A stretch of 34,908 bases of DNA from Acidovorax sp. Root219 (GCF_001428665.1 NZ_LMIJ01000003.1:130495-165402), one strand, 5' to 3'. Shown: positions 1 to 8,279, counted from the first letter of the stretch. The notes: generated from the sequence alone by a model not told the origin. Made by a program: numbers and translations.

Positions 1-500
1 TAGCTGCTGGAGCCTGCCACTGGCCAGAGCAAGGTTTCAGTGCGCTCAATGCGCTGACTGGCCACGCCCGCCAACTGGCCTGGGGTGACACGCGCAGGCG
101 CCAGCTCGGACAAGGGCAGCAGCACGAAGGCCCGTTCCCCCATGCGCGGATGCGGCACGGTGAGATCGGGGGTGGTGATGGCCTCGTCGCCATAGAGCAG
201 GATGTCGAGGTCCAGCGTGCGCGGCGCATTGCGGTACAGGCGTTCGCGGCCCGCTGCCAGTTCGATGGCCTGCAGGGCCTGCAGCAGGGCCTTGGGGGTC
301 AGCTCCGTGGCCAGCTCGGCCACGGCGTTCAGGTAGTCGGGGCCATCGGCATCCACCGGCGCGCTGCGGTACAGCGAGGAGACCTGGCGCACCTCGGTCT
401 GCGGCAGGGCCGCCAGGGAGGCCAGCGCCTGCTGCAGGGCGGCGCCCCGATCACCGAGGTTGGCGCCCAGGCCAATGAAGACCGCTGTGGTGGCGCCCAT
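1..500 (-). CDS. folK: 2-amino-4-hydroxy-6-hydroxymethyldihydropteridine pyrophosphokinase (HPPK)
   Basis: FolK transfers pyrophosphate from ATP to 6-hydroxymethyl-7,8-dihydropterin in folate synthesis, in the cytoplasm. The frame read leftward from 500 begins MGATTAVFIGLGANLGDR. It carries the HPPK landmarks: the N-terminal GLGANLGD, then SSLYRSAPV, the ATP-site stretch RNAPRTLDLDILLYGD, and VPHPRMGERAFVLLPL. About 166 residues are visible, the usual size of the family, and the last bases at the edge (TA on the minus strand) may be the start of the stop codon. I use the ATG at 500. An alternative GTG at 518 would overlap the pcnB stop by four bases (GTGA) and imply translational coupling; it would add only MSQAAG. 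It is the last gene of the hda-HAD-pcnB-folK string. The assignment is secure; the exact start and end are not. Confidence 0.9.
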   Translation of the reverse strand, partial: MGATTAVFIGLGANLGDRGAALQQALASLAALPQTEVRQVSSLYRSAPVDADGPDYLNAVAELATELTPKALLQALQAIELAAGRERLYRNAPRTLDLDILLYGDEAITTPDLTVPHPRMGERAFVLLPLSELAPARVTPGQLAGVASQRIERTETLLWPVAGSSS

Positions 501-514
501 GCCGGCGGCCTGGC

Positions 515-2167
515 TCACTGTGCCGCAGGCGCGGCAGAGCCTTCACCGCCACCACCGCCCGTGGGCTTGCGGCGACGGCGGCGGCGCTTCTTGGGGGCGC
601 TGCCATCGGGTGGCACGGCATCGCCGCCGTGGTCGGGTGCGAAGTCGTCTGCATCGTCCTGCCCACCGTCGGCAGCGGCAGCACGGGGCGCACGCGGCTT
701 GGGTTGCGGGGCCGCCGGGGCCTGGCCCTCGCCGTCCGGCGATGCCTTGGGCACGCGGCGCGCCGTGGGCTGGCTCACGCGCTGGCGCGCCTTCTGTTCT
801 TCGCGGGCCTGGTCCATCAGGTCCTCGCGGCGGTCGTCGTCGGCGGCCTGAAAGTCTTGCCACCATTCGGCCAGGGCCTCGCCGATCTCGCCCACGTCGG
901 CACGCAGGCGCAGGAAGTCGAAGCCGGCGCGAAAGCGCGGCTGCATGACCATGCCGAAGGGCGTGCTGCCCACGCGCTTTTCAAAGCGCGGCTGCATGAC
1001 CCAGATCTCGCGCATGTCGGCCGCCAGCTTGCCGCGGCCAGACACGTCGCCGATGCGCTTGTCGAACACCTCGTCGATGGCCTCCTGCAGCGCCGGCAGC
1101 GCGTGCTGGCGCTGGTTGGTCATGCGCTCGTTCCAGCCGTTGCGCACGTCTTCCCACAGCACGCAGGCGAGCAGGAAGCTCGGCGCCACGGGCTTGCCCT
1201 CGCCCACGCGGCGGTCGGTATCGGCCAGCGCGGCACTCACGAAGGGGGTCTCGGCGCGTTCCACCGCCACATCCAGCAGTGGGTAGATGCCCTTGGACAT
1301 GCCGAGCTTCTTGAGCTGGGCGATGGTGGCGATGGCATGGCCGGTCTGCAAGAGCTTGAGCATCTCGTCGAACATGCGGCTTTGCGGCACGTCGGCGAGC
1401 AGCGTCTGCGACTGCACCAGGGGCGCGGCCGTCTTGGCCTCGATGGTGAAGCCCAGGGCGCTGAGCTTGGCGGCAAAGCGCACGGCGCGGATGATGCGCA
1501 CCGGGTCTTCGCGGTAGCGCGTGGCGGGGTCGCCAATCATGCGCAACGTCTTCTTCTTGGCGTCCTGGATGCCCTTGTGGTAGTCCACCACGATCTGGCT
1601 GACCGGGTCGTAGTACATGGCGTTGACGGTGAAGTCGCGGCGCGTGGCATCCTCGTCCTGTGGGCCCCAGACGTTGTCGCGCAGCACGCGTCCGCTGGCG
1701 TCCACGGCATGCTGCATGCCCGACAGCTGCTGCTTGCTGGTCTTTTCGTTGCCCGCGACCTGGCCGGCGGCGGCGTTGTCCAGGTAGGCGCGGAAGGTGG
1801 AGACCTCGATCACCTCGTGCTCGCGGCCGCGGCCATGCACCACGTGCACGATGCGAAAGCGCTTGCCGATGATGAAGGCCCGGCGGAACAGCCCCTTGAC
1901 CTGCTCGGGCGTGGCATTGGTGGCCACGTCGAAGTCCTTGGGGCGCAGGCCCAGCAGCAGGTCGCGCACGGCGCCACCGACGATGTAGGCCTCGTAGCCG
2001 GCCTGCTTGAGCGTGGCCACAACCTCGGCCGCCCGGCGGTCCACCAGCTCGGGGTTGATGCCGTGCACGGTGGCGGGCACCTCTTCGCGCTTGCCGAAAT
2101 GCGGCTTGCCGCCCGAGGTGCCAGGCGTCGATTTGCCCAGCAGTTTGTCGATGAACTTCTTGATCAT
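515..2167 (-). CDS. pcnB: Poly(A) polymerase I
   Basis: This enzyme adds 3' poly(A) tails to RNA, which promotes decay. It is a class II nucleotidyltransferase of the tRNA-nucleotidyltransferase superfamily. The 550-residue product has the head-domain signature YIVGGAVRDLLLG at residues 61-73 and the metal-binding pair D78/D80 in KDFDVATNATPEQ, followed by the RNA-binding segment GKRFRIVHVV and the RRDFTVNAMYYD motif. From about residue 455 the tail is disordered and rich in Ala, Pro and Lys/Arg, ending in a run of six arginines near 530, as in other betaproteobacterial PcnB proteins. CCA-adding enzyme is the alternative; the GKRFRIVHV segment and the basic tail favour poly(A) polymerase. The start ATG overlaps the stop of the upstream HAD gene by four bases (ATGA). 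An internal duplication is described in the findings. Confidence 0.95.
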   Translation of the reverse strand: MIKKFIDKLLGKSTPGTSGGKPHFGKREEVPATVHGINPELVDRRAAEVVATLKQAGYEAYIVGGAVRDLLLGLRPKDFDVATNATPEQVKGLFRRAFIIGKRFRIVHVVHGRGREHEVIEVSTFRAYLDNAAAGQVAGNEKTSKQQLSGMQHAVDASGRVLRDNVWGPQDEDATRRDFTVNAMYYDPVSQIVVDYHKGIQDAKKKTLRMIGDPATRYREDPVRIIRAVRFAAKLSALGFTIEAKTAAPLVQSQTLLADVPQSRMFDEMLKLLQTGHAIATIAQLKKLGMSKGIYPLLDVAVERAETPFVSAALADTDRRVGEGKPVAPSFLLACVLWEDVRNGWNERMTNQRQHALPALQEAIDEVFDKRIGDVSGRGKLAADMREIWVMQPRFEKRVGSTPFGMVMQPRFRAGFDFLRLRADVGEIGEALAEWWQDFQAADDDRREDLMDQAREEQKARQRVSQPTARRVPKASPDGEGQAPAAPQPKPRAPRAAAADGGQDDADDFAPDHGGDAVPPDGSAPKKRRRRRRKPTGGGGGEGSAAPAAQ

Positions 2168-2886
2168 GGGTGTGCAGTAAACAGGTCCAGTATGCGCCAG
2201 CCGCGCTCCTGGGCCAGCGCCCGCAGGCGCGGGTCGGGGTTGGTGGCGACCGGGTGGTCGACCTTTTCGAGCAGGGGCACGTCGTTCATAGAGTCGCTGT
2301 AGAACGTGCTCTCGACATCACCCCAGGTGAGCTGGCGCTGGGCCAGCCATTGTTCCATGCGCGTCACCTTGCCTTCGCGCATGGTGGGCACGCCGTCGAT
2401 CTCGCCGGTGTACCAGCCAGCCGCATCGCGCACCAGTTGCACGGCCAGCAGCTCGCCCACCCCCAGCGCCTTGGCAATCGGGGTGGTCACGAACTCGTTG
2501 GTGGCGGTGACGATCAGCACCTCGTCCCCCGCGTCCAAGTGCTGCTGCACCAAGGCCAGGGCCTGGGGTTGTATCGCCGGGGTGATGACCTCGCGCATGA
2601 ACCGTTCATGGGCGGCGGCCGCAGCATCGGGCCCGCGCAAACGCACGGCCTCGGTGGCAAAGCGCACGTAATCGTGCACGTCGAGTGTACCTGCCTGGTA
2701 GTGGGCATAGAACTCGCCGTTGCGGCGCGCGAACTCGACGGGGTCGTTCCAGCCGATGCGGATGGTGAACTCACCCCACTCGTAGTCGGAGTCGAGCGGC
2801 AGCAGCGTGTGGTCCAGGTCGAACAGCGCGAGCCGGGGGCGGCTGGCCAGGGAAGCGGGGGTGGTCATTCGGTCAGGTGCGGGCAT
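2164..2886 (-). CDS. HAD-IB family phosphatase (SerB-like)
   Basis: A cytoplasmic phosphohydrolase of the haloacid dehalogenase superfamily, subfamily IB, which includes phosphoserine phosphatase. In 240 residues it has motif I DLDHTLL with the nucleophile D23 and acid D25, motif II T127 in VTATNEF, motif III lysine K173, and motif IV D198/D202 in SDSMNDVPLL. The cap of about 80 residues between motifs I and II is the helical C1 type. Its substrate is not known: the family is often labelled phosphoserine phosphatase, but the context (between hda and pcnB) does not support serine synthesis. The start is ATG 2886; an in-frame ATG at 2868 (MTTPAS) is equally possible and would leave a slightly wider gap after hda. 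It lies 24 bases after hda and overlaps pcnB by ATGA. Confidence 0.88.
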   Translation of the reverse strand: MPAPDRMTTPASLASRPRLALFDLDHTLLPLDSDYEWGEFTIRIGWNDPVEFARRNGEFYAHYQAGTLDVHDYVRFATEAVRLRGPDAAAAAHERFMREVITPAIQPQALALVQQHLDAGDEVLIVTATNEFVTTPIAKALGVGELLAVQLVRDAAGWYTGEIDGVPTMREGKVTRMEQWLAQRQLTWGDVESTFYSDSMNDVPLLEKVDHPVATNPDPRLRALAQERGWRILDLFTAHP

Positions 2887-2910
2887 GCGCCGGCAGGTGG
2901 ATGCGCTGGC

Positions 2911-3609
2911 TCATTCGGACTCGAGCATCGTCTTGAGCAGCGGGATGGTGATGGCGCGCTGGGTGCGCAGGGCAAAGGCGTCGAGCTGGTCGAGCAGTTG
3001 CATCAGGCTGCCCAGGTCGCGCGAGAAACGGTTGAGCATGTAGTCCATGACTTCATCGCCCAGGAACACGCCGCGCGCGTCGGCCTCCTGGCGCAGCACG
3101 GCGCGCCGCTCGGGCTCGCCCAGCAGTTGCAGCTGGAACACATGGCCCCAGCCCAGGCGGCTGCGCAGGTCGTCACGCAGCGGCAGGTCGGCCGGCGGCA
3201 GGCTGCCGGCGGCCAGCACCCAGCGCTGGCTACCGCTGGCCGGGCTGATGGCGTTGACGAACCAGTTGAAGGCCGTCGCCTGCTGGGCCGTGCTGTACAG
3301 GTGCACGTCGTCCATGAGCACGGCGGACCAGCCCTCGTCGAACTCGGGCGGCTCGGCCACGGCGGGGTCGAGCCAGCCGACGCTGTCGCCCTGGTCGCGC
3401 AGCGCCTGGCGCACGGCCTTGAGCAGGTGCGATTTGCCGCTGCCGGATTCGCCCCACAGGTAGGTGGGCACCGGCGAACGGGTGGCCTGGCTGCTGCCGA
3501 CCCCGGCCGCCAGGCGCAGGTGTTGCAAAGAGGCCTCATTCGGGCCAGGGAAGAAGCGGGAAAGCGTTGGCCCCGTGGCCAGGCCGATGTCGAGCGCCAG
3601 TTGCTTCAT
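2911..3609 (-). CDS. hda: DnaA regulatory inactivator Hda
   Basis: Hda is an AAA+ protein related to DnaA domain III. Bound to the replicative sliding clamp, it stimulates hydrolysis of DnaA-bound ATP and so limits re-initiation. The 232-residue product starts MKQLALDIGL, where QLALDI fits a clamp-binding QL-x-L peptide. Walker A is GESGSGKSHLL, Walker B is VLMDDVH, and the arginine-finger/sensor region contains LRDDLRSRLGWG. The length and the lack of the DnaA C-terminal DNA-binding domain separate it from DnaA. The frame is open further upstream to 3756, but that part has no family resemblance, so ATG 3609 is chosen. It heads the hda-HAD-pcnB-folK string. A 31-codon frame upstream ends in an ATGA overlap with this start. 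Confidence 0.92.
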   Translation of the reverse strand: MKQLALDIGLATGPTLSRFFPGPNEASLQHLRLAAGVGSSQATRSPVPTYLWGESGSGKSHLLKAVRQALRDQGDSVGWLDPAVAEPPEFDEGWSAVLMDDVHLYSTAQQATAFNWFVNAISPASGSQRWVLAAGSLPPADLPLRDDLRSRLGWGHVFQLQLLGEPERRAVLRQEADARGVFLGDEVMDYMLNRFSRDLGSLMQLLDQLDAFALRTQRAITIPLLKTMLESE

Positions 3610-3701
3610 GCGCGGCACCCAGGCAGCAGGGGCCGGCCCGTGGCGGTGGGCGCGAAAGCGGCGGGCAGGGAGAAGATCAGCAGCGGCATCACAGGTGGCA
3701 T
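3606..3701 (-). CDS. Possible 31-codon leader ORF upstream of hda
   Basis: A short frame starting ATG at 3701 encodes a hydrophobic peptide (MPPVMPLLIFSLPAAFAP, then a short tail). Its TGA overlaps the hda ATG as ATGA, the same arrangement seen at the next junctions of this string. No strong Shine-Dalgarno sequence precedes it and the peptide matches nothing I recognise. It may be a coupling leader or chance in GC-rich DNA; chance is the more likely explanation. Confidence 0.15.
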   Translation of the reverse strand: MPPVMPLLIFSLPAAFAPTATGRPLLPGCRA

Positions 3702-3819
3702 TGAAAGATGTCTGGCCGTAGGTGACTGCGGCGGAACGCGGCAAAAGTGGCGGCACAGGGGCCGTTGCATTGCACCGGGACGCCTCTTGCGAAAGATCCC
3801 GGCAGCGACAATATGGCCG

Positions 3820-3825
3820 ATTTTA
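3820..3825 (-). promoter_or_regulatory. Candidate -10 box of the hda operon
   Basis: On the minus strand the hexamer is TAAAAT, in the context GACTAAAATCGG, about 210 bases before hda. TAAAAT followed by C is the commonest sigma70 -10 form near other starts in this window (compare purM). The -35 is unclear: TTGCAT lies 19 bases upstream, which is long. Confidence 0.35.
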
Positions 3826-4032
3826 GTCTCCTGCTGGCGCCATGATGCAAGCACACCACGCTGCTCGCCTGGGGCCTGGTGGTGCTGATCGCCGCCAACG
3901 CGCTGGCGGCCCTGCGTTACCAGGGCATCGCCGCCTGGCGGGGCCCCTGCGGCGTGGCGGGCAAACCTGTCGCGCCGCCCTCCAAAGCCCCCGTTTCGAC
4001 AGGGCTGAGAGCCAGCGGAGGAGCATGCCCCT

Positions 4033-4038
4033 TAAAAT
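4033..4038 (+). promoter_or_regulatory. Candidate -10 box of purM
   Basis: TAAAAT in the context CCTTAAAATCCC lies about 48 bases upstream of the purM ATG. No convincing -35 hexamer sits 16-18 bases upstream, so this is a weak call based on the hexamer and its position. Confidence 0.4.
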
Positions 4039-4085
4039 CCCTGGATTCCAGCCCGCCGTGCGGGCCTACCAGCACCACACCATCC

Positions 4086-5129
4086 ATGAGCTCCTCCGCC
4101 ACCCCCACCCCCCTTTCCTACAAAGACGCCGGCGTTGACATCGACGCGGGCGACGCGCTGGTCGAACGCATCAAGCCCCTGGCCAAGAAAACCATGCGTG
4201 AAGGCGTGCTGGCCGGCATCGGCGGCTTTGGCGCGCTGTTCGAGGTGCCCAAGCGCTACAAGGAGCCCGTGCTGGTCTCCGGCACCGATGGCGTGGGCAC
4301 CAAGCTCAAGCTGGCCTTCGAGTGGAACATGCACGATACCGTGGGCATCGACCTGGTGGCCATGAGCGTCAACGACGTGCTGGTGCAAGGCGCAGAGCCC
4401 CTGTTCTTCCTCGACTATTTCGCCTGCGGCAAGCTCGATGTGGACACGGCTGCGGCCGTGGTGGGCGGCATCGCCCGCGGCTGCGAGCTGAGCGGCTGCG
4501 CGCTGATCGGCGGCGAAACGGCTGAAATGCCCGGCATGTACCCCACAGGCGAATACGACCTGGCCGGCTTTGCCGTGGGCGCGGTCGAAAAATCCAAGAT
4601 CCTCACCGGCAAGGACGTGCAGCCCGGCGACGTGGTGCTGGGCCTGGCCAGCCATGGCGTGCATTCCAACGGTTTCAGCCTGGTGCGCAAGTGCATCGAG
4701 CGCGCCGGCGCCGACACCCCCGCCACGCTGGACGGCAAGCCCTTCAAGCAGGCCATCATGGAACCCACGCGCCTGTACGTGAAGAACGTGCTGGCTGCGC
4801 TGGCCGCCCACCCCATCAAGGCGCTGGCCCACATCACCGGCGGTGGCCTGCTGGAGAACATCCCGCGCGTGCTGCCTGAAGGCACGGCCGCCCACCTCAC
4901 CAAGGGCAGCTGGCCCCAGACGGAGCTGTTCGCCTGGCTGCAGAAGACGGCTGGCATCGACGACATCGAGATGAACCGCACCTTCAACAACGGCATCGGC
5001 ATGGTGGTGGTGGTGGATGCCGCCAACGCCGCCGCCACGGCCGCCACGCTGGCGGCTGCGGGCGAAAAGGTCTATACCATTGGCGCCATTGCGCCACGCG
5101 TTGACGGCGCCGCCGTGGTCGTCGCCTGA
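4086..5129 (+). CDS. purM: Phosphoribosylformylglycinamidine cyclo-ligase (AIR synthetase)
   Basis: PurM catalyses the ATP-dependent closure of formylglycinamidine ribonucleotide to aminoimidazole ribonucleotide, step five of de novo purine synthesis, in the cytoplasm. The 347-residue product begins [20 protein letters not shown]. It has the expected blocks: [20 protein letters not shown], the glycine-rich ATP-site segment [59 protein letters not shown], and [16 protein letters not shown] near the C terminus. The length matches the family (about 345). The frame is open upstream, but the conserved SYKDAGVD block fixes the start at or near ATG 4086. It diverges from hda and is followed after 14 bases by an AI-2E permease. 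Confidence 0.97.
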   Translation: MSSSATPTPLSYKDAGVDIDAGDALVERIKPLAKKTMREGVLAGIGGFGALFEVPKRYKEPVLVSGTDGVGTKLKLAFEWNMHDTVGIDLVAMSVNDVLVQGAEPLFFLDYFACGKLDVDTAAAVVGGIARGCELSGCALIGGETAEMPGMYPTGEYDLAGFAVGAVEKSKILTGKDVQPGDVVLGLASHGVHSNGFSLVRKCIERAGADTPATLDGKPFKQAIMEPTRLYVKNVLAALAAHPIKALAHITGGGLLENIPRVLPEGTAAHLTKGSWPQTELFAWLQKTAGIDDIEMNRTFNNGIGMVVVVDAANAAATAATLAAAGEKVYTIGAIAPRVDGAAVVVA

Positions 5130-5143
5130 GGCGGCCACGCGCC

Positions 5144-6289
5144 ATGGCGCAGCCACCACGGGAGCCGCCTGAAGCGGGCACGGGCATTGTGCCCGCCCGC
5201 CCCCCCGGCACACCTGCCGTGCCCGTCACGGGCGCCGGCATCGGCGCCCCTGCCCCTTTCGACCCACTGCCGCGCGGCGTGGCACTGGCCAGCTACCTGC
5301 TGATGGCCGGTGCGCTGCTGCTGGTGATGTGGCGCAACCTGCTGCCCGGCCTGCTGTGCGTGTGCCTGGGCTTCCTGGCAACGCGGGCGCTCGCGCAGTG
5401 GCTGGCGCGGCTGGCCCGGCGCCGCAGCGCATCGCCCTCCAGCGTTCTGCCGCGCCTGGCCGAGCTGGCTGCGGCCGCCGTGGTCATGCTTTCGCCGCTG
5501 GTGCTGCTGGCGATAGGGGTCACGCACTCGCGCGGCTACCTGGTCGAGGCGCCGCAGCAATACCGCGAACTGCTCGACTACATGGCGCGCACGGTGCTGG
5601 AGCTGCGGCTGAAGCTGCCGACCGACATGGCCAGCCACCTGCCCGAAGGCGCGGCCGAGATCCAGCGCATCATCGCCAGCTACCTGGGTGCCAAGGCCGG
5701 CGCGCTGGCCATGGCCGGGCGTGCCTGGCTGGCGGGGCTGCTGTTCGCCTACGTGGGCCTGCTGATCGGCTCGCTCGCGGCGGTGCGGCCGCCGGCACCG
5801 CCGCGCGGGCCCCTGGCCGCTGCCCTGCAGCAGCGCATCACGCTGCTGGGCGAGGCCTTCCGCCAGATCGTGGCCGCGCAGTTCTGGATCGCGAGCTTCA
5901 ACACCCTGCTCACGGCCCTGTTCCTGCTGTTCATCCTGCCGCTGTGGGGGCTGGAGCTGCCCTACACCCCCGTGCTGATCACACTGACCTTCGTGGCCGG
6001 GCTGGTGCCCATCGTGGGCAACCTGCTGTGCAACGCGGTGATCACCATCGTCGGCCTGTCGGTATCGCCCATGGCCGCTGCAGCCTGCCTGGGCTTCCTG
6101 ATCCTGATCCACAAGGCCGAGTACGTGATCAACGCCAAGGTCGTGGGCCGGCGCACGCACATGGGCGTGTGGGAGCTGCTGAGCGTGATGTTCGTGGCCG
6201 AGGCCGTGTTCGGCCCGGCCGGGCTGGTGGCGGCCCCGCTGTTCTACGCCTACCTGAAGAAGGAACTGGTCGCCGCGCGGCTGGTCTGA
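5144..6289 (+). CDS. AI-2E family transporter (PerM-like inner-membrane protein)
   Basis: A polytopic inner-membrane protein of 381 residues. After a Pro/Gly/Ala-rich cytosolic N terminus of about 45 residues come paired hydrophobic segments (around 48-85), a third near 108-128, a long amphipathic central region, then several more membrane segments in the C-terminal half. The latter include FNTLLTALFLLFILPLWGL and a FVAGLVPIVGNLLCN segment that corresponds to the conserved P-x-x-G region of the family. Substrates of PerM/YdiK-type members are mostly unknown; some members export autoinducer-2 and others act as Na+/H+ antiporters. It starts 14 bases after the purM stop and is probably co-transcribed with it, an arrangement common in betaproteobacteria. 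It converges on the esterase at 6309. Confidence 0.85.
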   Translation: MAQPPREPPEAGTGIVPARPPGTPAVPVTGAGIGAPAPFDPLPRGVALASYLLMAGALLLVMWRNLLPGLLCVCLGFLATRALAQWLARLARRRSASPSSVLPRLAELAAAAVVMLSPLVLLAIGVTHSRGYLVEAPQQYRELLDYMARTVLELRLKLPTDMASHLPEGAAEIQRIIASYLGAKAGALAMAGRAWLAGLLFAYVGLLIGSLAAVRPPAPPRGPLAAALQQRITLLGEAFRQIVAAQFWIASFNTLLTALFLLFILPLWGLELPYTPVLITLTFVAGLVPIVGNLLCNAVITIVGLSVSPMAAAACLGFLILIHKAEYVINAKVVGRRTHMGVWELLSVMFVAEAVFGPAGLVAAPLFYAYLKKELVAARLV

Positions 6290-6308
6290 GCCAGCCGGCG
6301 CGGCCCGG

Positions 6309-7415
6309 TCATTTGCGCGCGAACTGCTTTTCCACGAAGGTCCACACCAGCGTGGATGCGTCCGGCCCTTGCGGGTCGCTGTAGGGCAGGCTGGGGGTAC
6401 CGCCGCTCCAGGCATGGCCCAGGCCCACGATTTCACGCAGCGCCACCACCGAGCGGGCGCGTGCCCGGTATTCAGTCACCCGCGTCGCATGGCGCTTGCC
6501 GCGCTGCAGCATGCGCGCCGTGCCGGCCCGCGCACCCAGCGCCTCGGCCCACAGCGTGGCCGTGGCCACCGCATTGCGCACGGACACCACGCCGTCGGCA
6601 TCGCCGTGCAGGATCAGCAGAGGGGGCAGCGGTGGCAGTGGCGTGCCGTCGATGCGCAGGCCCGGCACCAGGGCACTGGCGCCTGGCGGCTCGGGCAGGT
6701 GCGCCTCGCGCTTGCCATGCATGGCGGCCATGGCCGTGGCGGCCGATTCGGCCGTGCCCGGCGCCACGCCGGAATGCATGGCCACGGCGCAAAAGCGCTC
6801 CGGGTAGGTGGCGCCCAGCAAGGCCGCCATGCTGGCACCTGCCGACAGGCCTGCCACCGCCACGCGATGGAGGTCCACCGGATGCCGGCGCGCCACCTGG
6901 TCCACGGCCGCCAGCAGGGTGGCGGCTTCGGCAGCGGCCTTGCCATTGCGTCGCTCGAACCAGTTCCAGCAGCCATGGGCGTTGGCCATGCGCTCCTGCT
7001 CGGGGTAGAGCACCAGAAAGCGCTTGCGCGCCGCCAGCCGGTTCATGCGCGAACTGGCGGCCAGGTCACGCCCGGTCTGCCCGCAACCATGCAGCATGAC
7101 CAGCAGCGGCAGTGTCTCGCCCTTCTTGAGCGCGAGTGCGGGCGGAATGTACAGATGAAAGCGCCGCGCTCCCGCCGGCCCCGGCGCAATGCCTGCCAGC
7201 CACTCGCCACTGACGGGCTGCGGCTTGCGCGGGCGCGGCGCCACAGAGCGGATGGGCTGCGGCCTGGCCGCTTTCTGGGCCAGCTTGGGCACGACCCGCA
7301 GCGCCGTCACCGCCTGCGCACGCATGGGTTTGGCCGCCTTTTCAAAGGCCTTGAGGTTGCGCTGGTAGGCGCGAGTGAGCGCTGACAGCGAGAAGAGACG
7401 GGAACGGCGGGCCAT
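6309..7415 (-). CDS. PHB-depolymerase family esterase
   Basis: An alpha/beta-hydrolase of 368 residues in the short-chain PHB depolymerase/feruloyl esterase family. The core runs from FHLYIPPAL (residue 87) through VMLHGCGQTGRDLAA (oxyanion region). Then come the lipase box GLSAG with nucleophile S191, an aspartate in HGDADGVV (D272 or D274), and the catalytic H334 in GLGHAWSGG. No signal peptide is visible: the first 70 residues are basic and proline-rich (PQPIRSVAPRPRKPQP), so it may be cytoplasmic or granule-associated rather than secreted. The substrate is not determined; PHB oligomers, triglycerides and hydroxycinnamate esters are all possible. It stands alone, converging with the AI-2E gene and diverging from the hydrolase cluster at 7713. 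An inverted repeat lies just upstream of its ATG. Confidence 0.85.
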   Translation of the reverse strand: MARRSRLFSLSALTRAYQRNLKAFEKAAKPMRAQAVTALRVVPKLAQKAARPQPIRSVAPRPRKPQPVSGEWLAGIAPGPAGARRFHLYIPPALALKKGETLPLLVMLHGCGQTGRDLAASSRMNRLAARKRFLVLYPEQERMANAHGCWNWFERRNGKAAAEAATLLAAVDQVARRHPVDLHRVAVAGLSAGASMAALLGATYPERFCAVAMHSGVAPGTAESAATAMAAMHGKREAHLPEPPGASALVPGLRIDGTPLPPLPPLLILHGDADGVVSVRNAVATATLWAEALGARAGTARMLQRGKRHATRVTEYRARARSVVALREIVGLGHAWSGGTPSLPYSDPQGPDASTLVWTFVEKQFARK

Positions 7416-7433
7416 GGGCAGAAGATGTGCTGG

Positions 7434-7472
7434 TGCTATCCATATATAGGGAAAACCCTATACACCATAGCA
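7434..7472. repeat. Imperfect 39-bp inverted repeat upstream of the esterase
   Basis: A perfect core, TATAGGG AAAA CCCTATA (7445-7462), is flanked by outer arms TGCTAT (7434-7439) and ATAGCA (7467-7472), which pair again after a short mismatch. It lies 19-57 bases upstream of the esterase start and is AT-rich against a GC-rich background. It could be an operator or cruciform, or part of a dispersed intergenic hairpin element. More short copies of GCTAT/ATAGC follow up to about 7512. Confidence 0.55.
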
Positions 7473-7712
7473 GCTTATGGCTTCATGCGCCTGACGCTAT
7501 GCAATCAATAGCAGCAAACCCCTGCCAGGAAGCGCTGGGTACAGGCCGCGTTCAAAAACCAAGGGTATTGGGCGCACCAAGACTGCCACATGCCCCGGCC
7601 AGACCGAAAATCGTGGCAGAAATTGATCGATAGATGTCCAGGGCTGGCGGGACTTCGCCGCTCTACAAAGGGAAGATTGCGCCATTCCAAACCAAACTTT
7701 AAGGCCCCGAGC

Positions 7713-8279
7713 ATGAAAACCTGTCTGATTGTGATTGATGTGCAGGAATCCTTCCGCCAGCGCCCCTACTTCACGGCCAACGACCTGCCGGCCTACCTGG
7801 CGGCGCAGAACGCGCTGATCGAAGGCAGCGTGGCGCAGGGCGTGCCCGTGGTGCGCATCTTCCACAGCGAAGGCCCGGCGGATGCCAGCAACCCCTTCGC
7901 CATCGAATCCGGCCAAGTGCGGGCGCTCGACGGCCTGGCCGCCTTCGACGCCGCCGCCACCTTCACCAAGTCGCGCCACAGTGCACTGGTGGGCACGGGC
8001 CTGGATGTCTGGCTTACCCGCCACGGCATCCAGCGCCTGATCGTGAGCGGCATCCGCACCGAGCAATGCTGCGAAACCACCACGCGCCACGCCTCGGATT
8101 TGGGCTGGGAGGTGGACTTCGTGGCCGACGCCACCCTGACCTGGGACATGGTGCAGCCCGATGGCCGCACGCTGCCCGCCCCCGACATCAAGGCCCGCAC
8201 CGCCACCGTGCTGGCAGGCCGTTTTGCCACGCTGCGCACCGTAGACGAAGCCCTGGCCGCCGCCGCAGCGGCAGGCTGA
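7713..8279 (+). CDS. Isochorismatase-family cysteine hydrolase
   Basis: A 188-residue cytoplasmic hydrolase of the isochorismatase/nicotinamidase fold. The catalytic triad is readable: Asp in LIVIDVQESF (D9), Lys in FTKSRHSA, and the nucleophilic Cys in IRTEQCCETTTRHA. Aligned with the family pattern T-x-x-C-x-x-x-T, the first of the two adjacent cysteines is the nucleophile. Members cleave C-N bonds of amides, carbamates or ureas (nicotinamide, N-carbamoylsarcosine, biuret) or the enol ether of isochorismate; nothing here selects among these. ATG 7713 is chosen because the VIDVQ strand should lie close to the N terminus. It is the first gene of a tight four-gene string whose second member is also a C-N hydrolase, which suggests sequential steps on one nitrogenous compound. 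Confidence 0.88.
   Translation: MKTCLIVIDVQESFRQRPYFTANDLPAYLAAQNALIEGSVAQGVPVVRIFHSEGPADASNPFAIESGQVRALDGLAAFDAAATFTKSRHSALVGTGLDVWLTRHGIQRLIVSGIRTEQCCETTTRHASDLGWEVDFVADATLTWDMVQPDGRTLPAPDIKARTATVLAGRFATLRTVDEALAAAAAAG

Larger units (their letters stand above)
3610..4085. other. 476-bp divergent spacer between hda and purM
   Basis: The spacer holds the promoters of both strings and one oddity. In the purM reading frame there is no stop between the TGA at 3843-3845 and purM. The first part encodes a strongly hydrophobic stretch ([20 protein letters not shown], about 3852-3911) followed by lower-complexity residues. There is no good start with a ribosome-binding site for it: ATG 3842 is in another frame and GTGs occur at 3876/3879. 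It could be the remnant of a small membrane protein. No other gene, repeat or RNA is evident. Confidence 0.5.

Noticed and set aside
2911..3756. Longer Hda starting at 3756
   Set aside because: The extra 49 residues have no Hda resemblance, and the clamp-binding QLALDI peptide should be at the N terminus, as with ATG 3609.
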